NCBI GenBank assembly: GCA_903772945.1
Contig: CAICTM010000435.1
Span: 1 to 64,000, forward strand
Origin: Seminavis robusta
Lineage: Eukaryota > Bacillariophyta > Bacillariophyceae > Naviculales > Naviculaceae
Direction of reading: 5' to 3'
DNA length: 64,000 bases
The notes beneath the pieces were generated by a model. That model saw only the letters and a list, made by a program, of their open reading frames with translations. It did not search any database and was not told the origin of the DNA. This document shows, in pieces, positions 10,482 to 20,998 of this stretch. Numbering within the stretch: position 1 is the first letter of the stretch; each line of letters begins with the position of its first letter. Made by a program: the position numbers and the translations under genes.

Positions 10482-12425
10482 ATGGAAGAGGAAGACAGCA
10501 GCAAGCGAAGTTTAGAAAGCAGCATTCCATTACCTGAGACACTGAAGCGACAAAAGCAACTGTCAGTTCCCAGCCATGTTGTCGTACCGGTAGCAGATAG
10601 AGAGGTTTCAGAAGCAATTTCTCATCAATTACAGCAGCTCCAGTCAGAGAAGAGCACCTCTTCCCTGGCAATTGCACTTCAGGAGCTTGAGAATGCCAGG
10701 GCGCTACAGGAACAGGTATATTCACTTACCTTAGAGCTACAAGCACAGGCAGATGATGTTGTCCACAAGGCAACTTCCAATATCAGGCTTGCCCGGGAAG
10801 CTGAATCCTGTTTGCGACATGAGGATGTTTGGATCACCAAGATTTTCCCTTTGGTTGGCATGGGCCAATTTGCCTTTGTGGCTCCAGTGAGCCACAAAAT
10901 GAAAGATCTCTACATCAAATATTGTGACACTGTGGAGGATCCCCCAGCTGTGAAAAAATACACGTATTATGATGATTACGTCGAGGAAGAGGGTCGCTCA
11001 GCAGCGTATGCTGATACTTTCTACAGCGCCATTGTCTCCAGTGTGTCCCGTGCTGAGTATTGGTACACTCGCCGATACACAAGCACTGGTCATCACATCA
11101 ACGGCAGGACATTCTGTGCTGAAGCTGCCAAAGCGGGCAGCCTTAAAGTGATTCAATGGGCTCGAGAGAAAGGATTCGATTGGGACTCACAGACATGTGA
11201 GAGTGCTGCAGCAAATGGTCACCTTGACGTGCTGAAATATGCCCATGAGAATGGCTGTCCATGGGATGACGAAACATGCAGTAGTGCTGCTATGAACGGC
11301 CATTTGGCATTGCTCAAATATGCACATGAAAATGGCTGTGTCTGGAACTTTTGGACCTGCGCAAAAGCTGCCGAGAATGGCCATTTGGATGTCCTGAAGT
11401 ATGCACATCAAAATGGATGTCAATGGGATGGCCGTACTTGCTATTCTGCGGCTGAAAATGGCCATCTGGATGTTTTAAAGTATGCCCATGGAAATGGCTG
11501 TCCATGGGATGAGAGGACATGTTGCAACGCTGCTGAAAATGGCCAGTTGGAGTGCCTCAAATATGCCCATGAAAAAGGGTGTCCTTGGGATGACTCGACG
11601 TGCAGCCAAGCTGCTGAAAATGGTCATTTGGAGTGCCTCAAATATGCCCATGAAAATGGCTGTCCTTGGGATGAAGAGACATGCAGCGATGCTGCAACTG
11701 GTGGCCATGTGGAAGCCCTGAAGTATGCCCATGAGAATGGGTGTCCATGGGATGACGAGACATGCAGCAATGCTGCTAAAGGTGGCCATGTGGAAGCCCT
11801 GAAGTATGCCCATGAGAATGGGTGTCCTTGGGATGAAGAGACATGCAGCAATGCTGCTGAAGGAGGCCATGTGGAGACTCTACAATATGCGCATGAAAAT
11901 GCCTGCCCATGGGATACTCAAACTTGTAATTCTGCAGCTAAGAACAGTCATTCGGAATGCCTAAGATATGCCCATGAAAAGGGATGTCCATGGGACAAAC
12001 CATTGGTGTGCAGTGAAGTTGCTGAAAAAGGCCACTTTGAAATCTTGAAGTATGCCCATGAGAATGGCAGTGAATTGGATCCGAGCACAAGCTACTACGC
12101 CGCTCGAGATGGCAATGTTGAAATACTGCAGTACGCACATGAGAATGGCTGCCCATGGCATGAAGATATATGTGATAGTGCCGCTGACCATGGCCACTTA
12201 GAATGCCTGAAATATGCTTATGGAAATGGATGTCCGTGGAATGTTGACAGGTGGTCCTATGATGCTTCTCAAAATGGTCATTTGGAAATCTTGAAGTATG
12301 CCCTGGCAAATGGCTATCCACTGGAAAATGCAAACGTGTATGCAAAGCTGCTGCAAAATCTGGTCATTTTGAGTTGTTTAAGTATTTGCTTGAAATGGGT
12401 TGCTCTTGCACTCAATCTGATTTAG
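10482..12425 (+). CDS. Ankyrin-type repeat protein with 15 YAHENGC units; 3' end frameshifted
   Basis: The 647-residue frame begins with a Ser/Gln-rich region and a possible coiled coil (about 30-100). A block reading DVWITKIFPLVGMGQFAFVAPVSHKMKDLY (about 110-145) resembles an F-box-like or other short adaptor helix pair. From about residue 205 there are 15 in-frame repeats of about 27 residues with consensus GHLEVLKYAHENGCPWDEETCSNAA, the divergent ankyrin-like type common in diatoms and other stramenopiles. It probably mediates protein-protein contacts. The annotated frame ends at 12425 in an atypical tail. A sixteenth unit, KSGHFELFKYLLEMGC, continues in another frame to a stop at 12481, so a single-base-class indel near 12335-12345 has altered the C-terminus. 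Whether the shortened form works is unknown. Confidence 0.85.
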   Translation: MEEEDSSKRSLESSIPLPETLKRQKQLSVPSHVVVPVADREVSEAISHQLQQLQSEKSTSSLAIALQELENARALQEQVYSLTLELQAQADDVVHKATSNIRLAREAESCLRHEDVWITKIFPLVGMGQFAFVAPVSHKMKDLYIKYCDTVEDPPAVKKYTYYDDYVEEEGRSAAYADTFYSAIVSSVSRAEYWYTRRYTSTGHHINGRTFCAEAAKAGSLKVIQWAREKGFDWDSQTCESAAANGHLDVLKYAHENGCPWDDETCSSAAMNGHLALLKYAHENGCVWNFWTCAKAAENGHLDVLKYAHQNGCQWDGRTCYSAAENGHLDVLKYAHGNGCPWDERTCCNAAENGQLECLKYAHEKGCPWDDSTCSQAAENGHLECLKYAHENGCPWDEETCSDAATGGHVEALKYAHENGCPWDDETCSNAAKGGHVEALKYAHENGCPWDEETCSNAAEGGHVETLQYAHENACPWDTQTCNSAAKNSHSECLRYAHEKGCPWDKPLVCSEVAEKGHFEILKYAHENGSELDPSTSYYAARDGNVEILQYAHENGCPWHEDICDSAADHGHLECLKYAYGNGCPWNVDRWSYDASQNGHLEILKYALANGYPLENANVYAKLLQNLVILSCLSICLKWVALALNLI

Positions 12426-12922
12426 GCCAAATTGGCTCTCCGGATGTGAGGGCGATTGTGAATCATCTTCCTATTGTTTGACGCCGCGCTTCATGCCGAA
12501 ATTGCGCAAAGAAGGAAGGGGCTCTATAATCGAGGAAGGGAGTTTCCGTCCTCTACCGGTACTGCATGGCTGCTGGAGTACTGTGTTACAGCTGCGATGA
12601 ACAGACGTGATTTCCATTGTCCTTGTAGAATGAGAGAGCCTAGCCTTAGTTAAAATAAGAAAACCATCAAGTTGTTGAGAAATTTGAATTTGGGTGGGGA
12701 GCTCCGCGGAGCATGCCGCGGTGCCAGTAGAGGCGTCGTTGATATTATTGTGCTTTCGAACATTTCTTCAAATGGCATCACCCTAGAAAAAAGTTGCCAG
12801 ACCCATTCACCTGCTTCTTTTCAACTGCCCACGTTTCTTATCTTGCATCATAGCACAAAACACCACAACAGCCACTGACGTACTACCGGTACCGGTATTT
12901 AGCCCCAGAATGATGACAGCAG
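12426..12922. other. Intergenic with out-of-frame ankyrin tail
   Basis: The first 56 bp (to 12481) are the displaced end of the ankyrin gene. The rest has ACCGGT words at about 12555 and 12884-12898. I see no supported gene. Confidence 0.4.
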
Positions 12923-13804
12923 CTAGGTTTTGTTGGATTGGCCCCCACCGGAACGCTTTGTACCATAGGCTAGATAAGCCATGGAGGGAATTGCAATGGA
13001 TCCGTCTTCCTTTCCGCCTCCTCTTTCCTCGGCCAGCGTCAATACCTTCTCTTTGACTGCGTGTCGTTCTTTTGCGTCCAACGATGCCAACTGTCCTCTA
13101 ATCTTTGGGGAGGTCAACGCAAATCGATCATAAAATGCCTCTGGTTCCTTGACGTGCAGGTGATGAGAGACAGGTCCGACAATTTCAACGTCTTGAAAAT
13201 TTGCTTCCTCCAGCAGTGATTTCAGCACGGAAGGAGAGCCAGTGATTCTGCCGGGCTTGCCCCCATCGGCAGTTTCCGGTTTGACGGCGCGAAAGGCATC
13301 CTGAAAAACTTGAAAGGCGGGTGTCTCTTCCTTGTTTCCCCAAGCGGTCAACATGACTTTGCCCCCGTCATCGGAAAGACACTGATAGATTTCGGCCAAT
13401 CCCTTGGCTGGATCCGGAAAGAATATTAAGGAAAATGCTGCAATGCAAAAGTCGTAGTGACCGAGGCGGTGCTTTAAGACATCATTCGAAGTCAGTTCCT
13501 CTCCACTAGCTTCAACGCATTCCATAGAAAGCCCCTTTTCTTCAGCACGTTGTCGTGTTCGGTCCACCATGCCTTGCGAAACGTCAGTAGCCGTCACACG
13601 TAAACCATGTTCGGCAGCAAGCAGGGAGCCACAGCCCGCTCCGCATCCCACATCGAGAAGGGATAATGGACCGTCCCTCGTTTTGGCATCCTTCAAAACT
13701 GGTTCTAGTAGGTCCTTCACAAAGAGACCCGTGAATGGCTCTACACGAGCTTCATACTCCGAGACAACAGAGGTGTCCCAAGCGGGTACAAAGGCAGCAC
13801 TCAT
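12923..13804 (-). CDS. Class I SAM-dependent methyltransferase
   Basis: A protein of 293 residues from the chosen start (MSAAFVPAWD). The Rossmann-type methyltransferase motifs are clear. Motif I is LSLLDVGCGAGCGSLLAAEHG, with the following acidic strand VTATDVS. An acidic and polar strand MECVEASGEEL follows, then motif IV-like YDFCIAAFSLIFFPDP, and a post-motif helix with GKVMLTAWG. This resembles UbiE/Methyltransf_11 enzymes acting on small molecules, but the substrate cannot be read from sequence. An upstream in-frame ATG at 13879 would add 25 residues of unremarkable sequence. I prefer 13804 because it fits the domain boundary. Confidence 0.85.
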   Translation of the reverse strand: MSAAFVPAWDTSVVSEYEARVEPFTGLFVKDLLEPVLKDAKTRDGPLSLLDVGCGAGCGSLLAAEHGLRVTATDVSQGMVDRTRQRAEEKGLSMECVEASGEELTSNDVLKHRLGHYDFCIAAFSLIFFPDPAKGLAEIYQCLSDDGGKVMLTAWGNKEETPAFQVFQDAFRAVKPETADGGKPGRITGSPSVLKSLLEEANFQDVEIVGPVSHHLHVKEPEAFYDRFALTSPKIRGQLASLDAKERHAVKEKVLTLAEERGGGKEDGSIAIPSMAYLAYGTKRSGGGQSNKT

Positions 13805-14108
13805 ACTCCAGTTAGAAAGATGTATCAACAAGGGGTATCTGTATCGGCAATCGGCTTCAGCGTGTTTGGAGTGAGGCATGGAACAGATCCGACCGCCAAT
13901 CGGGAAATAAATAAATAATTATTTAGATCTTTCTTCGTCTCGGTTCGGATTTGACGGAAGCGGGTTTCTCCCTTTCCCAATGACACGGCATTCTGTTTGT
14001 TCCGCAAAACTCTCGCTCCTTCCACACACACCTCATAAAACAAAAGAATTGCTGTCAGTCCAACAATCCACAAAAGCAATCAAATATTGTTAGTACAGTC
14101 GTAGCATC

Positions 14109-15553
14109 ATGATGCTCAGCGATGAAGTCCAGCTTGGGTTTGCCCTCCAAGCATTTGGAAATGCCTCTGGTTTGGGGCCGTTCTGGGCAAGCCAGTTCCA
14201 TCTCTACCTGACCAAAGCTGGTATCAACTCCATGTCCGTCTTGGCGACAGGTTGCCGAGAAGAGACTGTAAACATGGACTTGGAGTTTATTGGCGTCACC
14301 GAGAAACTAAGCGACAAAACCATAAAACAGCTCCTCATCTTCCTTCCCGGTCCCATGGGATACCGCTGCTTTCGCTTGGCTCAGATGGCTGCCAAGAAGG
14401 TGAAGGCAGGAGAGGCAGATGCCAAGTACATTCACCGTCCTGAAAATGGAATGAAGGGCGACGAAGTTTTCAAGATTAATCATGAGGGATCTTGGAAGTT
14501 GCATGTGGATTGTGCCGGCTTTGTTCGTTCTACTCTGCAGCATGTCACCAAGGACAAGAAGTTTGTGCTGGCTCTCAGCGATCGATCCTTCATGCGTGCC
14601 AAGGACTTTTATCGGTTCTTTGAAACAGTGCCGTACAGCGTCACAGACTCGGATATTCTTCAAGAAACAGACATGCGCATGCAATGGCGCTTGGTGCGAG
14701 ACTTGAGACTTGTCATTCCAGGTAAGGAAAACACGAAACGATACTACTTGAAGTTCCCGTCTAACTGTAGCCTCTAACAACAATTGTTTGACCTTTGTGT
14801 CGTGCAGGAGATATTATTGTCTACAGACCCAAAGGAAGCGCAGCTGGAGGGGCTGCATTCACCACGAATGACCGATCCGACCTGAGGCATCTGCTCAAGG
14901 CTGTCAAGACTGCAGAAATTTGGCATCAAGAAGAAGAGGAATGGAAGAACTTGGTCTCCCGTAATGTATGCCGTGATCCGGCTGTCAAAACCTGGGTCGA
15001 TGCGACTCGCAACAAGCTAGCAAACATTGGAATCTTCACCGTCAAGGATCTCCGGTCGAAAATGGGCTCGGTCAACGACATGCTCCAGAAAGCTGGTGAA
15101 GATCCACTCTCAAGCAAGATGCTTCGATTGATGAATGAATGTGCCAACACGCAAGCATTGAACACGGGCCACATTGTGTTTGCATCGGGCCCTGCAGAGC
15201 TCAAAGGTGACAGTGAATACCGCATCAGAGTAGTTCATTCCACAAAGTATGGTGTGCCAGACAACAAGGGCAACACCACGGAAGGTGTCCAAGAGTACTT
15301 TAAACGTTTCCACCTGGTGACTGGCCCCAATGGCGAAGAAAGATGGACCCGTGAAATGAAAAAGGCTCCTGCTGAGAGCGAAGCGAGAGATGACGGAGAC
15401 ACGGATGATGAAGACCTGGACTATGATGATGACGATGACCTGAATGACACCACCTCGGATGACAGCACACAAGACAAGGAGATGGAGGAAGCTGGAGACG
15501 ATTTGGCGGGTGCAGTCAACGTTGAAGTTCTTGCCGCACGAATGTGTTTCTGA
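14109..15553 (+). CDS. Protein with NlpC/P60-like Cys-His motifs and acidic tail
   Basis: Model: join(14109..14721, 14808..15553), 452 residues. The 86-bp intron (GTAAGG to TGCAG) joins RLVIP to GDIIVYRPKG. I see features of the NlpC/P60 papain-like fold in the usual order: HVDCAGFV (Cys nucleophile context, about residue 135), GDIIVYRP (strand after the helix, about 205), and NTGHIVFASG (His context, about 330). The match is by motif order only, and the insert between the blocks is longer than usual. In known proteins this fold hydrolyses peptide or acyl bonds. The last 60 residues are Asp/Glu-rich. There is no signal peptide, so it is probably intracellular. A hydrolase of unknown substrate is the best reading; a non-enzymatic homologue is possible. 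Confidence 0.6.
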
Positions 15554-16796
15554 GCGCGGAGTCAGAGGGGGCCTTGGGCAGCTTCCCATTCAACACAGCC
15601 GACCTGCCAAAGAGCAGCAATTGACCCTCCTCTGCAACCGAGCAAATCCATCCAAACAAAACCTTTCAGGGCGACTCTTAGTCTGTCGAATTGTCCAGGA
15701 CACTCTTCTTTTCTTAGGTTACCAGCGGTAGCGGCACGGTACACAATCGATGGTTGTACTACATGTACCGGTAGCTTTCACAGGATTTTGTAATAATGCA
15801 AATGCATTTGCCACGCCACATCCAAAGAACGCAATCTCGTAGCATAGTAGGTCCAGCAGCCTATTGTATCCAAGGAATTGAGCTATCTTCAGTGCTATGC
15901 TACCGTGCGGCAACGAGAACTGTGGTATACTAGCTTAGGGTGGTTGGCTCTGTCCTCAAACACAGTGTTTGTTTCAAACAGTTCCTTCAGATCTCAAAAT
16001 TTGAGGAGTCGAGGTCGTTAGAGTCGAGTCGAAAGAGGAGACAGGTGCCCTTGCACCTGCACAGGGTGGGGGTACCTGGTACTGTACCCTGTTCAATGAC
16101 AGCTGGAGCATCCTTAGGCCCACGCCAACAGATGGTGGACCTGCAAGACACAAGGTGATGCAGGTGGGGTTGCGTTCAAAGATGAAACTCGAAGCCATAG
16201 GCACATAAGGTGCAGGAGCTCATCTGTATGTTTTTAGACTAAATGGCGGGTCTTATCTAGAGCTAGAGGTGGCGTGGGGGCAATGGGAGGGTCTGTTTTG
16301 ACATCCTGTGATGATACCCAACCCTGACAATACGACAAATATTATGTATACCGCACGGTGGTGAGTAGGTACCGCTATGCCTTACCGGTTGTGCGGGCAA
16401 ACAACACTGCTCAACAAACGCGTGCAGGCTTCATTCCTGTGCATGTGGCCAGTGGCAGGAGCTTACCCGGGTGTTGCATGTACGATCCAGACGTCCTTTT
16501 GTGACCGCCGCGACCCACCCCCAGCCACCGGTATCTGCCAGTCAAAGTTTACAGCAACATCATTTATTTATTATTGCTTTATTTATTTATTTATTTATTA
16601 TTGCTGGTACCAAAAAGTTGGTGCGGAAGGGAGGAAGAGCACATCGATCTGTTCCATGCACTTGGATCTTGTCCAAGACCACTTCCGTATGACGGGTAAC
16701 ATTGCCATTCAATCACATCACATCGCGACTTTCATTATCTCGACTGCGTCCACATCCTCCCGTACCTTTATCTTCGTTTGGCATCTGTAATCCACC
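15554..16796. other. Intergenic region
   Basis: The 1.24 kb hold no supported gene. ACCGGT words occur near 15765, 16384 and 16528, and a TTTA microsatellite lies at 16562-16603. Several short frames exist but none shows domain-like composition. Confidence 0.45.
16562..16603. repeat. TTTA tetranucleotide microsatellite
   Basis: A run of imperfect TTTA units of about 42 bp, interrupted by TATTGC. It lies about 190 bp upstream of the Asteroid-like gene. Confidence 0.8.
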
Positions 16797-19193
16797 ATGG
16801 GTGTCCAAGGTGCCATGTCGCTGATGGAGGAAGATCCTCGTCGATTTGGTCGTCCTTGGAGGTCCAACTGGGGGGACGCAATGATCACGGTAGAGGGCAA
16901 GGCCACTGACGACGACAAGGCAGAGGAGGAGGGGGAAAAGCCCGTTGTGACACAGGAAGAGCCGTTCATTCTTCTTGTGGATGGCATGTCTCTTTTGTAT
17001 CATGTGGCCGTCAACAAGCAAAAGAACTACATGGACTCGTCCCCGTCCGTTATCAAGGCGCAAGTGTACCAATTTGTATCCCAGTTGCTGGAAGGTATCC
17101 CCCCTTTTAGTGAACTGCGGATCTTTATGGATGGCTTGGCACCCAAGACAAAGCTTTCCACACAGATCGATCGGCTACGGAAGCAAGCGATTCGTGGAGA
17201 TGTCTTGGCCAAAAAGCTGCAGAAAAGCGACGGAAAACAATCCAATGCCAAGTTAATGCACTTGCTGGCGGAGTGGGCCATGGTTGAAGCCGTGGAAGAT
17301 TTGTGCAGTACAGCATCCGCAATTACCGCTGAAAATGGCAAAATTTTGGGTTTGCATCGACCCAGTCGAGGCGAAGCAGAACCCTTCATCGATGATTGGA
17401 TTGCCAAGAGGATCAAGCCGGGCACAAAGGTATACATCTTGGCAGATGACACCGATTTCCTCGTGTATCCGAATTGTCCTGGGTTTATCTCCTTCAAGTC
17501 ATTGGAGATTCAAGAAGATAATGGAATGACGCGATTGTCGGGAATGCAGTATGTGCGAGAAAAATTTCTCGAGGCGTATCTGCCTACTGGAGGTGCAGCC
17601 AACAATGATGTTATGCCAGTGGTCGCCGCTTTGTCAGGCTGTGATTATGTTCTGAGCCAGGATTCGCAAGAGGGTATGGTTAGAGCCAGCAATAATATTG
17701 TCAAGAGTGACATTGGAGGGCTGAGGCAAAAGGCACGCAACAATCCATCCAGGGCTCAACGATTGACCGCCATTCTACGATTTGTGGCGTATCACCTGGA
17801 ACGCGACAAGGAAAACTGGGTAGAAGCCCTTTGCAAAGCGGCAACGTCGCAATCTGATAGCAAGCGTGTTGGAGATACGAGCATGGACCAAGATGAAGAC
17901 AACCCCAGTTCTGTTGCAGCGGCGAATCTTATGGATGCTTTCCTGTCAGTTCGGAAAACCTACTTTCGTTCATTGACAATGCCCCAAAATCCTGCCTTTG
18001 AAAAGAAGCCATCCTCCATGGAAATTCGACGTCTCTTAGAATATGGCATCTTGTACTGTCGCCCCATCATTGAAACCTGGGAACCAGGATCCAAGAAAAG
18101 TACTAAGAAACGCAGTCACGAAGATGCACTCAGGCTTCACTCAGAAACACAGCATGATGCCTTGATCATATCTCCCCCCTTTACACGACAAATCGGGTCC
18201 TGGATTCGACAGGGGTCTATATGGCGCATGCCTATCTTCGTACAGGCACGGGGCCGGCTTTACTGCTTGCTAGTTCAGTTCGCTAGGAAAGGAGGGGCAT
18301 ATTCCTTCGAAGGAGGACAGTTGCGACTGAGTCCCATGTGGACCAGCGAGCATCCCAAAGTGACAGAGTATGTTCGAACCTTGGGTGGAAAGGATGGCAA
18401 TGGTGAAAGCACGTTGAAAATGCATGAAACGGAGATGGATATTCAAAGCTACGAATACATATCCGCTGGCTGGGGAGATGAAACAGAACTTTTGTCAGGG
18501 AATGATGCAGTGGACAGGGCTTGTCTGTTCTGCATTTTGGGAAATGTGAAACAAGCAAAACCTGCTCTGAATCCCCGTCTTCGGGGTGCAGGCATGGTAC
18601 TCTTGACAACCCTGTTTCTACCTTACAATCTATCGATGCTCTGTATTTTGTTGGGCACAAGCCCCGAGTTCGAAGGGGTTGACTTGGAGGGGTCTGTGGA
18701 GGATGGGGCACGAACAGAAATGAACCGAGTGTTTCCCTTCATCTCAGTGGCTTGCCACCACGCAATTTTCATATCCAGCACCATTTTGAGTTTGTTTGGT
18801 ACTCACAGCGACGAGCAAAAGCTGTCCAACTTGACGGCTCCGGCTGACCGACAAGGAAGACCTACTGTGGGATTACGTGTCAGTGATCTGCTTCGTTACA
18901 AGGATGCGATTTGGATCTGGAATGAAATTCGGAAGGGGCCAGATTTGGAAGAGCTACAATCCTCCGAAAGCGATGATGCGCACGAAATGAAGTTCTCGAT
19001 GAAATTTTTGGATGAGACCATTGACAGTTTGGCTAACCAGCTTCCAGAGACCCGGGAATGGGCAGAGAAGGTCAAGAATTGGAAGTCGCGGGCTAGAATG
19101 CTGTGGGTGATCTGGTGGGATGTGTTCAATGTGGCTCTGCATGCTACTGATTCGTTTGAAGATACGAAAGTAAAGGATATGAATGAGTGGTGA
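16797..19193 (+). CDS. Asteroid/XPG-like (PIN-fold) nuclease-related protein
   Basis: This 798-residue protein begins MGVQGAMSLM, the start signature of FEN1/XPG/Asteroid proteins. The acidic residues of the PIN-like fold are visible: ILLVDGMSLLYHV (about 60-72), a middle segment RIFMDGLAPKTK, RGEAEPFIDDWIA (about 197-209), and ILADDTDFLVYP (about 218-229), followed by ALSGCDYVL. The canonical helical arch residues are not clear, which fits the Asteroid subfamily rather than FEN1. The C-terminal 550 residues do not match a domain I recognise. A consensus donor (GGTGAGT) overlaps the stop. Splicing 19190-19288 (acceptor AAAAAAAG) would replace the stop by WDKYILLLSRS and end at 19322, so two C-termini are possible. 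Confidence 0.75.
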   Translation: MGVQGAMSLMEEDPRRFGRPWRSNWGDAMITVEGKATDDDKAEEEGEKPVVTQEEPFILLVDGMSLLYHVAVNKQKNYMDSSPSVIKAQVYQFVSQLLEGIPPFSELRIFMDGLAPKTKLSTQIDRLRKQAIRGDVLAKKLQKSDGKQSNAKLMHLLAEWAMVEAVEDLCSTASAITAENGKILGLHRPSRGEAEPFIDDWIAKRIKPGTKVYILADDTDFLVYPNCPGFISFKSLEIQEDNGMTRLSGMQYVREKFLEAYLPTGGAANNDVMPVVAALSGCDYVLSQDSQEGMVRASNNIVKSDIGGLRQKARNNPSRAQRLTAILRFVAYHLERDKENWVEALCKAATSQSDSKRVGDTSMDQDEDNPSSVAAANLMDAFLSVRKTYFRSLTMPQNPAFEKKPSSMEIRRLLEYGILYCRPIIETWEPGSKKSTKKRSHEDALRLHSETQHDALIISPPFTRQIGSWIRQGSIWRMPIFVQARGRLYCLLVQFARKGGAYSFEGGQLRLSPMWTSEHPKVTEYVRTLGGKDGNGESTLKMHETEMDIQSYEYISAGWGDETELLSGNDAVDRACLFCILGNVKQAKPALNPRLRGAGMVLLTTLFLPYNLSMLCILLGTSPEFEGVDLEGSVEDGARTEMNRVFPFISVACHHAIFISSTILSLFGTHSDEQKLSNLTAPADRQGRPTVGLRVSDLLRYKDAIWIWNEIRKGPDLEELQSSESDDAHEMKFSMKFLDETIDSLANQLPETREWAEKVKNWKSRARMLWVIWWDVFNVALHATDSFEDTKVKDMNEW

Positions 19194-19475
19194 GTGTTGC
19201 TGCTATGACTTGAATGTACATGTAGTGCTTAATTGCTTCCCTGGACACGACATCGTACGCTGACACTTGTGTTTTTGTTCAAAAAAAGGGACAAGTACAT
19301 TTTGCTGCTCTCGAGAAGTTGAGGTCTTTGCTGTGCCTTTTGACAGTGCAGGTGGAAACAACTACTCTAGTCCAAACTCATTTATTTATCTACAGTGTGA
19401 TACTTTTAGCTACCGGTAGCTTCGGATTACTAGCTAGGATCACAAGACTGGACCGTATCCTACGCAACAGATCAA

Positions 19476-20669
19476 TTAATTTGATTGCTCTCGCAACGCC
19501 GCTTGATGAGCAGCTTGCTTTCGTGCCGATTGCATTTGATGTCGCACATGATGACACCGATCGTGACCGCCTCCAAAGGAAAGCTCACCATCTTGATCAG
19601 ATTCTCCATTGTACACCTTCATGGCATCGGGTAGCCACTGATCAAAGTGTTGAATTCTGGACTCGTGCGATGGATGCGTGGATAGAAACTCGGGCGGTGC
19701 ACTGTTTTCCATTCCCTTTTTCATGGCGGCAAATACCCGTTTGGCGGCTCGCGGATCGTAGCAAGCTTCGGCGGCCAGATAGACACCAATCTGATCGGCC
19801 TCAGTTTCTTGGGTACGAGAATGAGGTAGCTCTCGAAAGACGGCAGCCGCGGGTAAAAAGATGGTGAAAATGGCCCCGGAAGGATCGATGAGTAGCGAGA
19901 GGCGTGCCAGGAAATTGGTGACAATGCTGGACGACATTCGTTCTCCGGCATGTCGTGCTAGATTGTGGGAACATTCGTGAGCCAGGACGGCAGCCAAATC
20001 ATCTTCGTTTTGAATATACTTGAATAGTCCCGTCATGACAAATACATGATTGTTGGGAAGTACAAAGGCATTGGCCATTTCGGATCGGACGACCGTGTAG
20101 GTATAGGGTGACTTCGAAATGTTGTGCGCCATGTCATGTTCTTGTGCAAACTTTAGCGCTGCCTTGGCGACGCGTGACCCGACTCTTTGAACCGTAATGG
20201 ATGCTCTATGATCTGGGGGCAGCACATGTCCTTTGGCTTGGAATTGTTTCAATAGCTTTTGGTATTCCTGGTCACCCAATTGCCATTCCCACTGAGGCGA
20301 TGTGGCAATCCATCGTTTGCGATGCGTGAGAGGGACTTCTTCCAGATACCGATAGTAAAAGTATCCAATCATGCTAGTAGTTCCTACCGCCGTCATCCAA
20401 ATATATGCTGGAAGAGCAGGTCCGCCAGGACGATGTGGAGCGGATGCCATGCGACGACCACTTGAGAAAGTTCGATGTGAAGATCTCCCAAGATTCAGTG
20501 GTTGGGTAGCGATGCTGCAGTTGTTGGTTTGGAGAGGATTCCATCTCGTGGGTAGCAGCGATATTGGAGTTGAAGCAGTTCTGGTTCTCGCGGATCCCAA
20601 GCTCTGGCGAAGGACGGAAGCAGCACATCGTCTCTGTATTAGACTCATCATCGTCGTCGATGGTTTCAT
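19476..20669 (-). CDS. M48 family metalloprotease, OMA1-like, probably mitochondrial
   Basis: A single-exon protein of 397 residues. The first 90 residues are Arg/Ser/Thr-rich with no acidic residues, as in a mitochondrial presequence. A membrane segment follows (about 90-108, YIWMTAVGTTSMIGYFYY). The M48 catalytic motif HECSH (HExxH) lies at about residue 231 in AAVLAHECSHNLARHAGERM, with the third zinc ligand in ETEADQIGVYLA (about 288). The FVLPNNHVFVMTGLF and STHPSHESRI blocks are typical of the OMA1/YfgC group. OMA1 processes inner-membrane proteins under stress. The gene is divergent from the BEACH gene over 329 bp. Confidence 0.9.
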   Translation of the reverse strand: MKPSTTMMSLIQRRCAASVLRQSLGSARTRTASTPISLLPTRWNPLQTNNCSIATQPLNLGRSSHRTFSSGRRMASAPHRPGGPALPAYIWMTAVGTTSMIGYFYYRYLEEVPLTHRKRWIATSPQWEWQLGDQEYQKLLKQFQAKGHVLPPDHRASITVQRVGSRVAKAALKFAQEHDMAHNISKSPYTYTVVRSEMANAFVLPNNHVFVMTGLFKYIQNEDDLAAVLAHECSHNLARHAGERMSSSIVTNFLARLSLLIDPSGAIFTIFLPAAAVFRELPHSRTQETEADQIGVYLAAEACYDPRAAKRVFAAMKKGMENSAPPEFLSTHPSHESRIQHFDQWLPDAMKVYNGESDQDGELSFGGGHDRCHHVRHQMQSARKQAAHQAALREQSN

Positions 20670-20998
20670 TGGACTGTCAAACTATGTTGAGAAAGGAATC
20701 GAGAAAGTAAGAAATGGATCTCGGAGGCAAGCTCTTGACAGCTCCTGTCCCTTTGTTTCGTGGACTGAGTCAACCCAGCTCTACCGGGTTAAATCTAGAT
20801 TCCTTTCCTTCTGCCTTCTTTCTTACTTCACCGACATGTTGACATTTGGTTGTCTCCCTCCTGTCTTGAATGCATCTGGTATCCAATTAGACAGAGTATC
20901 TCTTTCCATTTGTTGTAATAGTCTGTCAGTAGCTAGCTAGCTAGTGGTATTAGAAGAAAGAGGCAACAAGCAGGCAAGCAAGCAAGCTAGCAATCAAG
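20670..20998. promoter_or_regulatory. Shared region between divergent OMA1-like and BEACH genes
   Basis: This 329-bp region must contain the start-site proximal elements of both genes. It includes a CTAG array (20931-20944) and a GCAAGCAAGCAAGC run just before the BEACH start codon. No defined diatom promoter motif is claimed. Confidence 0.45.

Noticed and set aside
12672-12878. 68-residue plus-strand frame downstream of the ankyrin gene
   Set aside because: Short, without domain content, and most likely chance in the 3' flank.
13825-14079. Minus-strand frame with a signal-like start before the methyltransferase
   Set aside because: It could be an upstream exon with a leader, but no consistent GT-AG junction to the methyltransferase was found and the frame ends before it.
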